64,000 bases of DNA, taken from assembly GCA_944320775.1 (NCBI GenBank), contig CALUIV010000006.1, positions 1 to 64,000 on the forward strand, given 5' to 3'. This document shows positions 45,695 through 54,166 of the stretch, piece by piece (within the stretch, counting starts at the first letter, position 1; each line of letters begins with the position of its first letter). Position numbers and translations under genes: made by a program. Source of the stretch: an uncultured Paraprevotella sp. (GTDB taxonomy: Bacteria; Bacteroidota; Bacteroidia; Bacteroidales; Bacteroidaceae). The notes under the pieces are model-generated. The model saw only the letters and a list, made by a program, of their open reading frames with translations, searched no databases and was not told the origin of the DNA.

Positions 45695-46366
45695 ATGCAA
45701 AAAAAACTGATATATCTCCTATTCATTCTACTGACAGGAATTTCCTGCTCAGACAATCTGGAACAAACAAACACCGGCTATCTGAAAATGCCGGAAATAA
45801 GCATTGACACAGACGTAGAAATCCAAGAGCTGTCCCGTTCTACAGTTGCAAGTGATATCCAGATAGATATCTATCAGGGGTCAACCATCATCAAAACCTA
45901 TTTAGTGGGCGACCCTGCATTGAATGCTCCAATCGTGTTACCGGTCGGCAACTACAAACTTGTAGCACATACACCGAACATGGCTGAAGCTCCAGACCAG
46001 GAAGCAGGAACCCCTATTTATTATGCTGAGAGCAACTTCATGGTAGAAACCAATGAAACAACCATTGTTCCTCCTTTAGAGGCCAGACAAAATAATATAG
46101 GAATTTACCTTCAGCTCACAGACCAGCTGTTCAATACAGCCTTTACATCCATCACATGTCACCTGCTTTCGTCATCAGGCAGAACTGTAAATATCGACTG
46201 TAAAAACAATACCGCTATTACCTACTTTAACTTGTACGAAGGCGGTAATATACAATATACAATTAAAGCAACGAACACAGATGGGGAAGACTTCATCCTC
46301 GATACCAAGACTATTTCTATGGATCGGCCCCAAAATTATTATATTGTTGCCAGTATAGAAAAGTAA
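45695..46366 (+). CDS. DUF4493-like surface lipoprotein 6
   Basis: This 223-residue lipoprotein (signal ending GISC) consists of a DUF4493-like part only: a strand GYLKMPEISIDTDVEIQ, then LSRSTVASD, IVLPVGNYKLVAHTPNM, IYYAESNFMVETNETT, and a second half with NIGIYLQLTDQLFNTAFT. Smallest of the set and last in the plus-strand run, followed by a strong terminator. Its position and compactness could suit a base or capping subunit, which is speculation. Confidence 0.75.
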   Translation: MQKKLIYLLFILLTGISCSDNLEQTNTGYLKMPEISIDTDVEIQELSRSTVASDIQIDIYQGSTIIKTYLVGDPALNAPIVLPVGNYKLVAHTPNMAEAPDQEAGTPIYYAESNFMVETNETTIVPPLEARQNNIGIYLQLTDQLFNTAFTSITCHLLSSSGRTVNIDCKNNTAITYFNLYEGGNIQYTIKATNTDGEDFILDTKTISMDRPQNYYIVASIEK

Positions 46367-46392
46367 ACTTGTTTTAAACGTTCACACACTAC

Positions 46393-46442
46393 ACAATAAG
46401 AAAAATGGGAAGGTTATCAAACCTTCCCATTTTTCTTATTGT
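46393..46442. terminator. 22-bp perfect inverted repeat, bidirectional terminator
   Basis: 46393-46414 and 46421-46442 are perfect complements around a 6-base loop, with an inner GC core (ATGGGAAGGT) and flanking AAAAA/TTTTT runs. It sits at the junction of the convergent plus- and minus-strand surface gene sets. Confidence 0.9.
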
Positions 46443-46455
46443 AATTGCTATAATT

Positions 46456-48465
46456 CTATTTCACAACCATTTTCTTGCCATTGATAATATAAATGCCCCT
46501 TGGCAGTCCATTCAATGTAGTGGCCTGTTTACGTACCAATATGCCCTGCAACGTATAAACAGTAAACGTTGTTTCAATCTGCTCCGCTTCACCTATTCCA
46601 GTTGTAACACCCTCCAGATTCAGACGAATTTCTGCAGGCTGATCACCAGTCTTTGTGAAATAAGCACGGGTTGCATTCAAAGCTGTGCCGGCGTCTGCCA
46701 AAATCAGTTTCTGAACCTCATCTTGTTCAGCTAAAACATACTTACCGTCCATACTCGTACTTGCAGCATAAGATCCACAGAAAGTGAAATCACCATAAGT
46801 TACAGAGACAGGAACTGTCTCACTGATTTCAGTGCCAAAATATGTCGGAGTTTCCTTTGCTTCGCTGAAGTAAATCAAATAAGGTTTGTTCGCTTCAAGT
46901 TCTGTAACTTCTGTAAAATTCACTCCCTTATCATCAACACTTGCAAATTCCTGAGCTTTTACTTCTGTTCCAAACGCAACAACTGATGTTGGGAACGGCA
47001 AGCAAATTGTGCTCCAACCAGCAGGGAAAGTACGGTGATAAGCAATATTCGTCAGACCTGTGGTAAGATTTAATGCTTCACCATCTGTGTAAGTTTGAGT
47101 CTCTGCGAAATTTACTCTAATATTCATTCCCATAAATCCTGGAATTTCAATGATAGCTTCCATCTGATCCTCTGACTGAATAGTAGCATCCAAATTAACC
47201 GTAATTGCTCCCATCGCAGACAACATCGGACCTAACCAGTCTTCTTCCTTATAGGCTGGATCATCGCCAGCAGTTATGAATATATCCTGAGAGGCCTTAA
47301 TCTTACCATCCGTAATCTCAAGATTAGTCAGTTTAATGTTACCCACAGGTATGGCATCAGGACCATTACCCAGAATGAAATTATTCAAAGCTAAAGATAT
47401 GGTGCTATCCAATTCCTGAATCAACTGAATCTTTGCAGCTTGATTAGGCAGACCTTGCCCATTGAGCACAACCAGCAAATCATTCTCAAATTCCGTCACA
47501 ATCGGTTGTGGCTTAGCAAATTGTATGGTATAAGTATGTACATTAGTTGGATTTACACTAACATCATTACCCTGAACCGTAATAGTCAGCACTGCCGTTT
47601 CTTCATTATAAGACGTAGCATCGATTGTCGCCCCTTTACCATTCGACGTACAATTTAACTTACTTGCGTCATAAACGGCATCAATAACATACTCATTAGA
47701 ATCTTTTATCAAATAATCTTTTCCATCATAATTAAGTGAAGCCAGTTCAGAATGATAGATAAACTTCACATCATCTATAATAAGCTCGTCATTAACTGAA
47801 CCTCCGGCAACAGGATTCGTAGTAAATGAAGCCAGAATATATTGTTCACCTGAAGGAGCTGTATTCCCGGTATATTCAAAACCGGCCTCAAAATAAGTCC
47901 ATTCGGCAGTTTCTGGAATTAAAATAGAAGCAGAAGCAATTTTATGACTTTCGTATCCGGCTTCATTAGAAGTTTCTGGATCTTTGTAATCATATTTATC
48001 ATGCAAAATAAACTGACCACGACCATGCTCACTTCCTCCCGATTTGAATTTAGCCATACAGGAAACTGCATCAGGCATACCGGCAAAGACCAGACTATGA
48101 TTCGTGCTTGTCGAGTCTGTATGGTTATAATTTGCTGCATTTGTCGGAGTCATACTGCCCATATTAACTCTTCCCGTGGTAAGATTTCCATTTGCATTAG
48201 CTCCCAATGAACCAATTCCTGCAAAAATCGATTTTAATTTAACGGCATAGCTACTATTATAACCTTCCACTTTTTCAGGAGCAGGCGACATACTTGATGC
48301 AAAAGAAAAACTTCCTCCTGCTGATGCAAAAGAGTTCCATCCGTTTCCTGGTTCTTTTTCACTCACCCAATTCTCAAAATCCGAATTAGGAATCTGATAA
48401 ACTCCCTGCGCATGCACTGTCATCAAACCGGCACACGCTAAAAAACAAAGTAGTGATTTTTTCAT
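46456..48465 (-). CDS. Secreted PCMD/calycin-like protein with T9SS-type tail
   Basis: This 669-residue exported protein (signal SLLCFLACAGLMTVHAQ) carries an N-terminal PCMD-type domain (IPNSDFENWV ... ELIIDDVKFIYH, about 22-235), an Ig-like linker (to ~325), and a calycin-like domain (about 330-455, with AIPVGNIKLTNLEI and WLGPMLSA). A further beta region follows, then a C-terminal tail FTVYTLQGILVRKQ with GLPRGIYIINGKKMVVK, the type-A sorting-domain pattern. No lipobox. It meets the plus-strand set tail to tail. Function unknown. Confidence 0.8.
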   Translation of the reverse strand: MKKSLLCFLACAGLMTVHAQGVYQIPNSDFENWVSEKEPGNGWNSFASAGGSFSFASSMSPAPEKVEGYNSSYAVKLKSIFAGIGSLGANANGNLTTGRVNMGSMTPTNAANYNHTDSTSTNHSLVFAGMPDAVSCMAKFKSGGSEHGRGQFILHDKYDYKDPETSNEAGYESHKIASASILIPETAEWTYFEAGFEYTGNTAPSGEQYILASFTTNPVAGGSVNDELIIDDVKFIYHSELASLNYDGKDYLIKDSNEYVIDAVYDASKLNCTSNGKGATIDATSYNEETAVLTITVQGNDVSVNPTNVHTYTIQFAKPQPIVTEFENDLLVVLNGQGLPNQAAKIQLIQELDSTISLALNNFILGNGPDAIPVGNIKLTNLEITDGKIKASQDIFITAGDDPAYKEEDWLGPMLSAMGAITVNLDATIQSEDQMEAIIEIPGFMGMNIRVNFAETQTYTDGEALNLTTGLTNIAYHRTFPAGWSTICLPFPTSVVAFGTEVKAQEFASVDDKGVNFTEVTELEANKPYLIYFSEAKETPTYFGTEISETVPVSVTYGDFTFCGSYAASTSMDGKYVLAEQDEVQKLILADAGTALNATRAYFTKTGDQPAEIRLNLEGVTTGIGEAEQIETTFTVYTLQGILVRKQATTLNGLPRGIYIINGKKMVVK

Positions 48466-48589
48466 ATAAATATGATTAATGATGTTTTATAACGAAACAA
48501 AAATAAAATGATAGAAATTGGTATCGTGTTTTTTTCGGTAAGAAATATGGTATAACAGCCTTTTTTAAGATTCTCAAATACGAATTCTT

Positions 48590-48640
48590 AAAAAAGAAAT
48601 ACGGCCAGTTGAAATAATTCATCAACATCAACTGGCCGTA
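48590..48640 (-). terminator. Terminator of the calycin-like gene
   Basis: ACGGCCAGTTGA (48601-48612) pairs with TCAACTGGCCGT (48628-48639), followed on the minus strand by a T-run. Confidence 0.8.
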
Positions 48641-48663
48641 TAGGATATTCTATAAATGGTGAC

Positions 48664-49302
48664 TTATCTTTTTATCACTTTACGTCCGCCAACGATATAA
48701 ATACCTCGTTGCAAACCATTCAAAGCAGAAGCAGCCTCTACTTGTTTGCGCACCAATACGCCGGAAACGGAATAAACATCAACCTTTCCCGTAGCAACAG
48801 AAACACCGGAAACAGATGCTGCAATATCGCTACCGAAAGTTACCTTAATAATCTGCTGCAGCGTAGCCATCATATCGATATCAATCTCGCAATACAGACG
48901 CTCGTCGTTCACCTTGCCAGTCATCTTGATAGGCACTTCGCCCAACATCGGGCCAATCCAAGAGTCTTCTGTCGCACCTGGCAGAGTTCCAGGGGTAATC
49001 ATAATCGTCTGCTCTACATCAAATGTCTGATAGCCTTCACCTGCTGTCAGCTCAATATCATTCAATACGATATTACCCACCGGAATGATTTCATCACCAG
49101 AACCTAAACAGAAGTTCTGTAAAGACAGATTACACTTATTATTATCCAAAAATTCTACCTGAATCTCTGCTTTCTGCGGTTCCGTGCTCTGATCATTAAT
49201 TGTTACGACCAAATCATCTGTATAAGTCTTCTCAGTCTGTGCAAAGCCCCAAAATACAGTTGCACTCAAAATTGTTGTCAGTAAAAATCTCTTCATAAAC
49301 AT
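48664..49302 (-). CDS. Calycin-like secreted protein with T9SS-type tail
   Basis: This 212-residue exported protein (signal RFLLTTILSATVFWGFAQ) consists of one calycin-like domain (YTDDLVVTINDQS ... GNIVLNDIELTAGEG ... DSWIGPMLGEVPIKM) and a C-terminal tail VDVYSVSGVLVRKQ with GLQRGIYIVGGRKVIKR. It is a compact paralogue of the middle and end of the 669-residue neighbour. A second ATG at 49296 is equally possible. The beta-barrel gene ends 10 bp upstream, so the two are co-transcribed. Confidence 0.8.
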   Translation of the reverse strand: MFMKRFLLTTILSATVFWGFAQTEKTYTDDLVVTINDQSTEPQKAEIQVEFLDNNKCNLSLQNFCLGSGDEIIPVGNIVLNDIELTAGEGYQTFDVEQTIMITPGTLPGATEDSWIGPMLGEVPIKMTGKVNDERLYCEIDIDMMATLQQIIKVTFGSDIAASVSGVSVATGKVDVYSVSGVLVRKQVEAASALNGLQRGIYIVGGRKVIKR

Positions 49303-49312
49303 TTATCTGATT

Positions 49313-50104
49313 TTAAAATAATAAATAGGCAATACCAAAAGTGGCATAGAACGGATACATCGGAAATGCAACTGTTTCAAAATTCCGTTTAAAGATACTG
49401 TTCATACCCCAGTCCAGACTGGCAAAAGTAGTCAGACGCTTTGTTGCCTTCCAGTCAAAACCGATTTCCATTCCCCAAAGCACCCGACGCATATCATCGC
49501 TGAAATCATAGGTTGCCGGATTTTCCTTCGAAATCTCCACCTTCTCACCCGTAGGGTCACTAACACGCAGATAACCGTCGTAAACCGATCCCTCGAACAG
49601 ACGATAAATCAGGAAACTGGCATAAGGACCTACATTCATGTTCCAACGTGGACTCAAACGGAACGTAGCCATTACCGGAATAGTAAAACCGGCCATAAAA
49701 CTCTCAGTCTCATCCGTACCCGTAAAACGACCTTCCAGATAATCCTCGCCCATTTGGATACCCATAGCGTAATTCTTGACCTCGGCACCCGTGAACATAC
49801 CTTCCATAAAATAGTGCACTCCTGCCATCACGCCATACCGTTTGTTAAACATCTTATAGGCGTCGAAATGCACCGTAAAACCACCTTGAGGCCGATATTG
49901 ACCGATACTGCGGATCTCTGCAGGAAGTGGCATCGGTGTAGTTCCACCCAAAATATATCCCGTACGTAACAGGCAGCCCCAATCCTTGCCATTCAAAGGC
50001 CCCCATTCTTCGTATTTATCCTTATTTTGAGCCGTAACGGGTTGCAACAAGGCATACAAACAAGCGAACACGGCAAATATGATCTTTCTCATGTTATTCT
50101 TCAT
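49313..50104 (-). CDS. Outer-membrane beta-barrel protein (PorT-like layout)
   Basis: This 263-residue protein has a signal peptide (IIFAVFACLYALLQPVTAQ) and strands consistent with an outer-membrane barrel (GGFTVHFDAYKMF, YGVMAGVHYFMEGMF, GFTIPVMATFRLSPRWNMNVGPYASFLIYR), ending in Phe. The start at 50104 is chosen because the longer frame overlaps the upstream PCMD gene and lacks a signal. Like the barrel at 41134 it lies beside a PCMD lipoprotein gene. I see no strong homology between the two barrels. Confidence 0.75.
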   Translation of the reverse strand: MKNNMRKIIFAVFACLYALLQPVTAQNKDKYEEWGPLNGKDWGCLLRTGYILGGTTPMPLPAEIRSIGQYRPQGGFTVHFDAYKMFNKRYGVMAGVHYFMEGMFTGAEVKNYAMGIQMGEDYLEGRFTGTDETESFMAGFTIPVMATFRLSPRWNMNVGPYASFLIYRLFEGSVYDGYLRVSDPTGEKVEISKENPATYDFSDDMRRVLWGMEIGFDWKATKRLTTFASLDWGMNSIFKRNFETVAFPMYPFYATFGIAYLLF

Positions 50105-50111
50105 ATAAATA

Positions 50112-51275
50112 TTATTCGTAAACAATTTCAGAATCATCCACTATAAGCGTACTGCCCTCAGCACCGGAAAATTCGGCACCATAAATACTGGAAGTGAAGA
50201 CTACTGTCAGATTATAACCAAAATTGCGCAATTTATAATCGTCAACTTCTTTCTTATACTCAAAAGGAATCTCAAAATATACCCACGGATCAGCGGTAGT
50301 CACACCGGTTATCTCAAAATAAGGCACGCGAGCCAATGCCACAATATGCTCGTTCGTCAGCACATCGTCACCATGCAACACGACCGACATTCCTTCGGCA
50401 TCCGTATTCTCATAGAACACGGCATAAGCATCAGGAGCATCAATACTGTCTTCATAGACATAACCGTTTTTGTTCTTGAATTTTTCGCCCGGCAGGAATT
50501 TATAATTTCCTTTAAATATTAAAGGCTTATGCTGTACAGCAACGCCAAATTGTGTCGCTTTCATCGGATCTTTCAATGCGCTCTGCGTATCGAATGTGCC
50601 CAAAAACAGATTACCGGCAGCTATCGGCATCTTCACCATAGCACCAAAACTTCCGGTGTTTTTCGTTTCCAGTTTCACTGCCTTACCGGAAAGAGCGACC
50701 GTATCTGACGGTACCGTCGGATATTCATCCGGTAATGCAGATGAACGGCTTAGTGCAAATCCGGAATTACCGGTAGCCCATAAGTCTTGTCGTTGATCAA
50801 AAATATCAAAATCAAACCATTGATAATATTTTTGACGTGAAGTTTCCAACTCAAAATAATCAAAACTAAACTCTGGATTCAGCTCTGGCATCGGTTTAAA
50901 TCTTACTTGGTAAGTACGATTCCAAAGCTTATCCTCAGATGTAACAGTATAGGTCACGCCACTACCACTAAAGTCTTGAACTGAACCATTTTCCGGAACT
51001 ATTGTAGCACCTGATGTCAGTTTAAAACTCAAAGGTATAGCTGACAAAATATCTTTTGACACATTACTACGTACATAAAAAACGATTTCTTTATCTATAG
51101 AGCGTACATTTATTGCAGTATCAGCTTCTTTAAAAAATACTGACTGAGGATCCGATAAATGTACAGAACACAGTTCGATATCACATTCCGAATTCAGTGG
51201 CTCTTCCTGAATACAGGCTGTAAACACGCTCAAAACAGAAAAAAGCAAGCATGGTAAAACGTATCGATTCTTCAT
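50112..51275 (-). CDS. PCMD surface lipoprotein 7 (minus-strand set)
   Basis: This 387-residue lipoprotein (lipobox FTAC) has an Ig-like N-terminal domain (about 20-130), then a PCMD domain: FDFDIFDQRQDLWATGNSGF, SGKAVKLETKNTGSFG, IAAGNLFLGTFDTQ, FKGNYKFLPGEKF, VVFTSSIYGAEFSGAEG, LIVDDSEIVYE. These match segment by segment the PCMD domains at 39413 and 41880. It is first in the minus-strand surface set. I did not find a clear promoter box in its upstream region. Confidence 0.82.
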   Translation of the reverse strand: MKNRYVLPCLLFSVLSVFTACIQEEPLNSECDIELCSVHLSDPQSVFFKEADTAINVRSIDKEIVFYVRSNVSKDILSAIPLSFKLTSGATIVPENGSVQDFSGSGVTYTVTSEDKLWNRTYQVRFKPMPELNPEFSFDYFELETSRQKYYQWFDFDIFDQRQDLWATGNSGFALSRSSALPDEYPTVPSDTVALSGKAVKLETKNTGSFGAMVKMPIAAGNLFLGTFDTQSALKDPMKATQFGVAVQHKPLIFKGNYKFLPGEKFKNKNGYVYEDSIDAPDAYAVFYENTDAEGMSVVLHGDDVLTNEHIVALARVPYFEITGVTTADPWVYFEIPFEYKKEVDDYKLRNFGYNLTVVFTSSIYGAEFSGAEGSTLIVDDSEIVYE

Positions 51276-51387
51276 CTTTAAGATATACTGTATTTTATAA
51301 AAACAATTTGTGCAAAATTACAGAAAAAAAGAAGATTCTCAAAGACTATTTCGGTACAAATAACCAAATAACCGTTTTTACAACACT

Positions 51388-51440
51388 GAAAACTAAAAAA
51401 ATCCGCCGGATAAAGATGATTTCTTATCCGGCGGATTTTT
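51388..51440 (-). terminator. Terminator of the suf operon
   Basis: ATCCGCCGGATAA (51401-51413) pairs with TTATCCGGCGGAT (51424-51436). On the minus strand, after sufS, it runs into TTTTTTAGTTTT. Confidence 0.85.
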
Positions 51441-51462
51441 CGGTATACACAACTCATGAAAT

Positions 51463-51528
51463 TCAGTTGGGCAACTCGTTGCTATCAGTTGGCCAACTCG
51501 TCATCATGAGGTGGGCATCTCATTTTTC
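51463..51528. repeat. Three degenerate 22-nt tandem units with internal dyads
   Basis: Units begin at 51463, 51485 and 51507. Units 1 and 2 share TCAGTTGG-CAACTCG, each with a small palindrome (AGTTG-CAACT); unit 3 has GAGGTGGGCATCTC. They lie between the sufS stop and its terminator. Confidence 0.55.
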
Positions 51529-51542
51529 ATTCAGAAAAAAGA

Positions 51543-52763
51543 TTAAAACATACGGCTTACCCGTTCGATACCTGCCACCAAAGCATCAATTTCAGCCTTA
51601 GTATTATACAGGCCGAAACTGGCACGAACCGTACTTTCTATTCCCATGCGATGCATCAACGGTTCGGCACAATGGTGTCCCGTACGTACGGCAATACCAA
51701 GCCGGTCGAGTAAGGTTCCCATATCCAGCGGATGAATATCACCGACAAGGAATGAGATGACAGCATCTTTTTCTTTCGGAGTTCCTATAAAGCGTAAATC
51801 AGGAATTGCCGACATCTGTTCCATAGCATAACGGACCAGTTCTTGCTCGTGTGCATGAATACACTCCATACCAAGAGCCGAAACATAATCGAGCGCACGG
51901 GCCAATCCGGTTGTTGCGACATAATCAGGCGTACCGGCTTCGAACTTGAACGGAAGGTCGTTGAACGTAGTTTGTTCGAACGATACATTCCGAATCATTT
52001 CGCCTCCACCCATATAAGGCGGAAGCCGATCAAGCCAGGATTCCTTACCATAAAGTACTCCGACACCCGTTGGTCCGTAAATCTTATGCCCGCTAAAGGC
52101 AAAGAAATCGCAGTCTATCGCTTGTACATCGACCGGAAAATGAGGTGTGCTTTGTGCCCCGTCAATCAAAACCGGAACATCATGAGCATGAGCAATCTCA
52201 ACAATCCGTTTTACCGGATTTACTGTACCCAGCACATTGCTTACATGCGTTACGCTCACCATACGGGTATGTTCATTGAACATCTGTTCAAATTCATCGA
52301 GACAAAGTTCACCTTCGTCCGTGATCGGTATAACACGCAAACGAATACCTTTGCGTGCCTGAACCAGTTGCCAGCTGACGATATTAGAATGATGCTCCAT
52401 CTCACTGACGATCACCTCGTCGCCCTCATTCAGAAAAGCGTCGCCAAAAGTTGTAGCCACGAGATTGATGCTCTCTGTCGTACCCCGGGTGAAAATAATT
52501 TCGGAAGTACTCCGTGCATTCAGGAAACGGCGTACGGTCTCCCGGGCCGCTTCGTGCAACTCAGTAGCCTGCTGGGACAGGAAATGTACACCACGGTGCA
52601 CATTGGCATTCACATTGTAATATTCCTCAGTCATAGCCTCGACCACCTGACGTGGTTTCTGAGTCGTAGCACCATTATCCAGATATACCAACGGACGACC
52701 GTATACCTGACGTTCCAAAATCGGGAAATCACGCCGGATTAAATCTACATCATAATTCGTCAT
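51543..52763 (-). CDS. sufS: Cysteine desulfurase SufS
   Basis: This PLP-dependent desulfurase of 406 residues supplies sulfur for Fe-S cluster assembly. It has FSGHKIYGPTG with the Schiff-base Lys near residue 226, YLDNGATTQKP at the N-terminus, and the catalytic Cys in RTGHHCAEPLM near 363. The sequence fits the group II SufS/CsdA family. It is last in sufB-C-D-S; no sufE or sufU lies in the window, so the sulfur-transfer partner must be elsewhere. Confidence 0.96.
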   Translation of the reverse strand: MTNYDVDLIRRDFPILERQVYGRPLVYLDNGATTQKPRQVVEAMTEEYYNVNANVHRGVHFLSQQATELHEAARETVRRFLNARSTSEIIFTRGTTESINLVATTFGDAFLNEGDEVIVSEMEHHSNIVSWQLVQARKGIRLRVIPITDEGELCLDEFEQMFNEHTRMVSVTHVSNVLGTVNPVKRIVEIAHAHDVPVLIDGAQSTPHFPVDVQAIDCDFFAFSGHKIYGPTGVGVLYGKESWLDRLPPYMGGGEMIRNVSFEQTTFNDLPFKFEAGTPDYVATTGLARALDYVSALGMECIHAHEQELVRYAMEQMSAIPDLRFIGTPKEKDAVISFLVGDIHPLDMGTLLDRLGIAVRTGHHCAEPLMHRMGIESTVRASFGLYNTKAEIDALVAGIERVSRMF

Positions 52764-52786
52764 AATCCAAAATCTGCTTTGAGTTA

Positions 52787-54139
52787 TTATAATTCAGGAG
52801 GACAAAGACGGCAACCGGCACAACGGCTCAACTCGCCCCGAAAACGTTTCTCGACAAGATGATGCAAACGGTCGCGCAAAGCTTCCAGCGCGATGGCATC
52901 GATCACCTCACCGACAAAGGCAAATTTCAACAGCATACGGGCCTCCTCCCGGCTGATACCACGTTGCTGCATATAGAACAAGGCTTGCTCGTCCAATTGT
53001 CCAACCGTCGCTCCATGGCTGCATTTCACATCATCTGCATAAATCTCCAGCATAGGCTGGGTATACATATGAGCCTCTTTTGTTGAACAAAGATTGGCAT
53101 TACGCTCGTTCGATACAGAATGCTGGGCATTTTCGCGCACCAGAATACGACCGGCGAATGCACCGGTAGCCCGATCATCGAGCACATATTTATACAATTG
53201 GTTACTCGTGCCGTATTCTGCACGATGATCGATCAAGGTGTTGTTATCGACATGCTGTTCTTTATCTCCTACCACACAACCGTAAAGATTCACCTCGGCC
53301 CGAACACCCGACAAAGTAACATCCGTACGATTACGGGTCAATCCGCCCAGCAAGGTAATATTAGCCGAAGTCACCGAACTGTCAGCAGCCTGATCGATAT
53401 AGACATTACTGAAACGACGGTTTCGGGCATGTGTTTCTTCCAAATCATAAAGTTCCAGATGTGCCCCCTCGGCAGCATAAACTTCAACCACTTGCGTTGT
53501 CAAGAACTGACGGTCATTGGCAGCATGATCACAAAACAGGATTTTAGCCTCAGCCCGTTTTCCCAATACGATCAAAACACGACGGTTCACCATCAAATCA
53601 ACATCCGAACGCAAAATCGTGACAATCTGCAATGCACGATCAAGCACAACACCATCGGGAACATAAACAAACAAACCGTCCTGCGCCAGCATGGTATTCA
53701 ACGCATTAATAGCATCTTTTTCCACGCGTGCCAAATGAGCATAACGGGAAGCCACCAGCTCCGGATAAAATTCGGCAGCCTGCTTCAAGGAACACACCAC
53801 CACTCCTTCGGGCAACGATACAGCCGGAAGTGCTTTTTCATAAAAAGCATCATTTACCAGAAAATAAAGCGAAGTACTTAAGTTCGGTACATCGCATTTG
53901 AACGCCTCATAAGGATTCACCGGAATTTCCAAACGATTCAGATTAAGTCCGAAATCGGGAGCAAAAGCTTCGGCCAAATCGGTATATTTATATCGTTCGA
54001 CCTTTTTTGACGGAAAACCTTGTCGGCAGAATTCTTCGAAAGCCTTCTGACGCTGTCCGTTGAGTAAAGGCGCACTATGCCGGTCGATCATATCGCGGCA
54101 CTGGGTGAACAGATCTATATATTGTTGTTCGCTATTCAT
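52787..54139 (-). CDS. sufD: Fe-S cluster assembly protein SufD
   Basis: SufD forms the SufBC2D scaffold that builds Fe-S clusters in the cytosol. The 450-residue protein has an N-terminal helical region and the beta-helix core typical of SufB/SufD, with DRATGAFAGRILVRENAQ, YTQPMLEIYADDVKCSHGATVG and LFYMQQRGIS. These are the conserved C-terminal segments. It lies 23 bp upstream of sufS. Confidence 0.94.
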   Translation of the reverse strand: MNSEQQYIDLFTQCRDMIDRHSAPLLNGQRQKAFEEFCRQGFPSKKVERYKYTDLAEAFAPDFGLNLNRLEIPVNPYEAFKCDVPNLSTSLYFLVNDAFYEKALPAVSLPEGVVVCSLKQAAEFYPELVASRYAHLARVEKDAINALNTMLAQDGLFVYVPDGVVLDRALQIVTILRSDVDLMVNRRVLIVLGKRAEAKILFCDHAANDRQFLTTQVVEVYAAEGAHLELYDLEETHARNRRFSNVYIDQAADSSVTSANITLLGGLTRNRTDVTLSGVRAEVNLYGCVVGDKEQHVDNNTLIDHRAEYGTSNQLYKYVLDDRATGAFAGRILVRENAQHSVSNERNANLCSTKEAHMYTQPMLEIYADDVKCSHGATVGQLDEQALFYMQQRGISREEARMLLKFAFVGEVIDAIALEALRDRLHHLVEKRFRGELSRCAGCRLCPPEL

Positions 54140-54166
54140 TGCTTCTTTATTTCGATAAAATCAGAA

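Noticed and set aside
51843-52742. 299-codon plus-strand frame antisense to sufS
   Set aside because: Entirely within sufS and without any recognisable motif; sufS is unambiguous.
53120-53881. 253-codon plus-strand frame antisense to sufD
   Set aside because: Shadow of sufD, no motifs.
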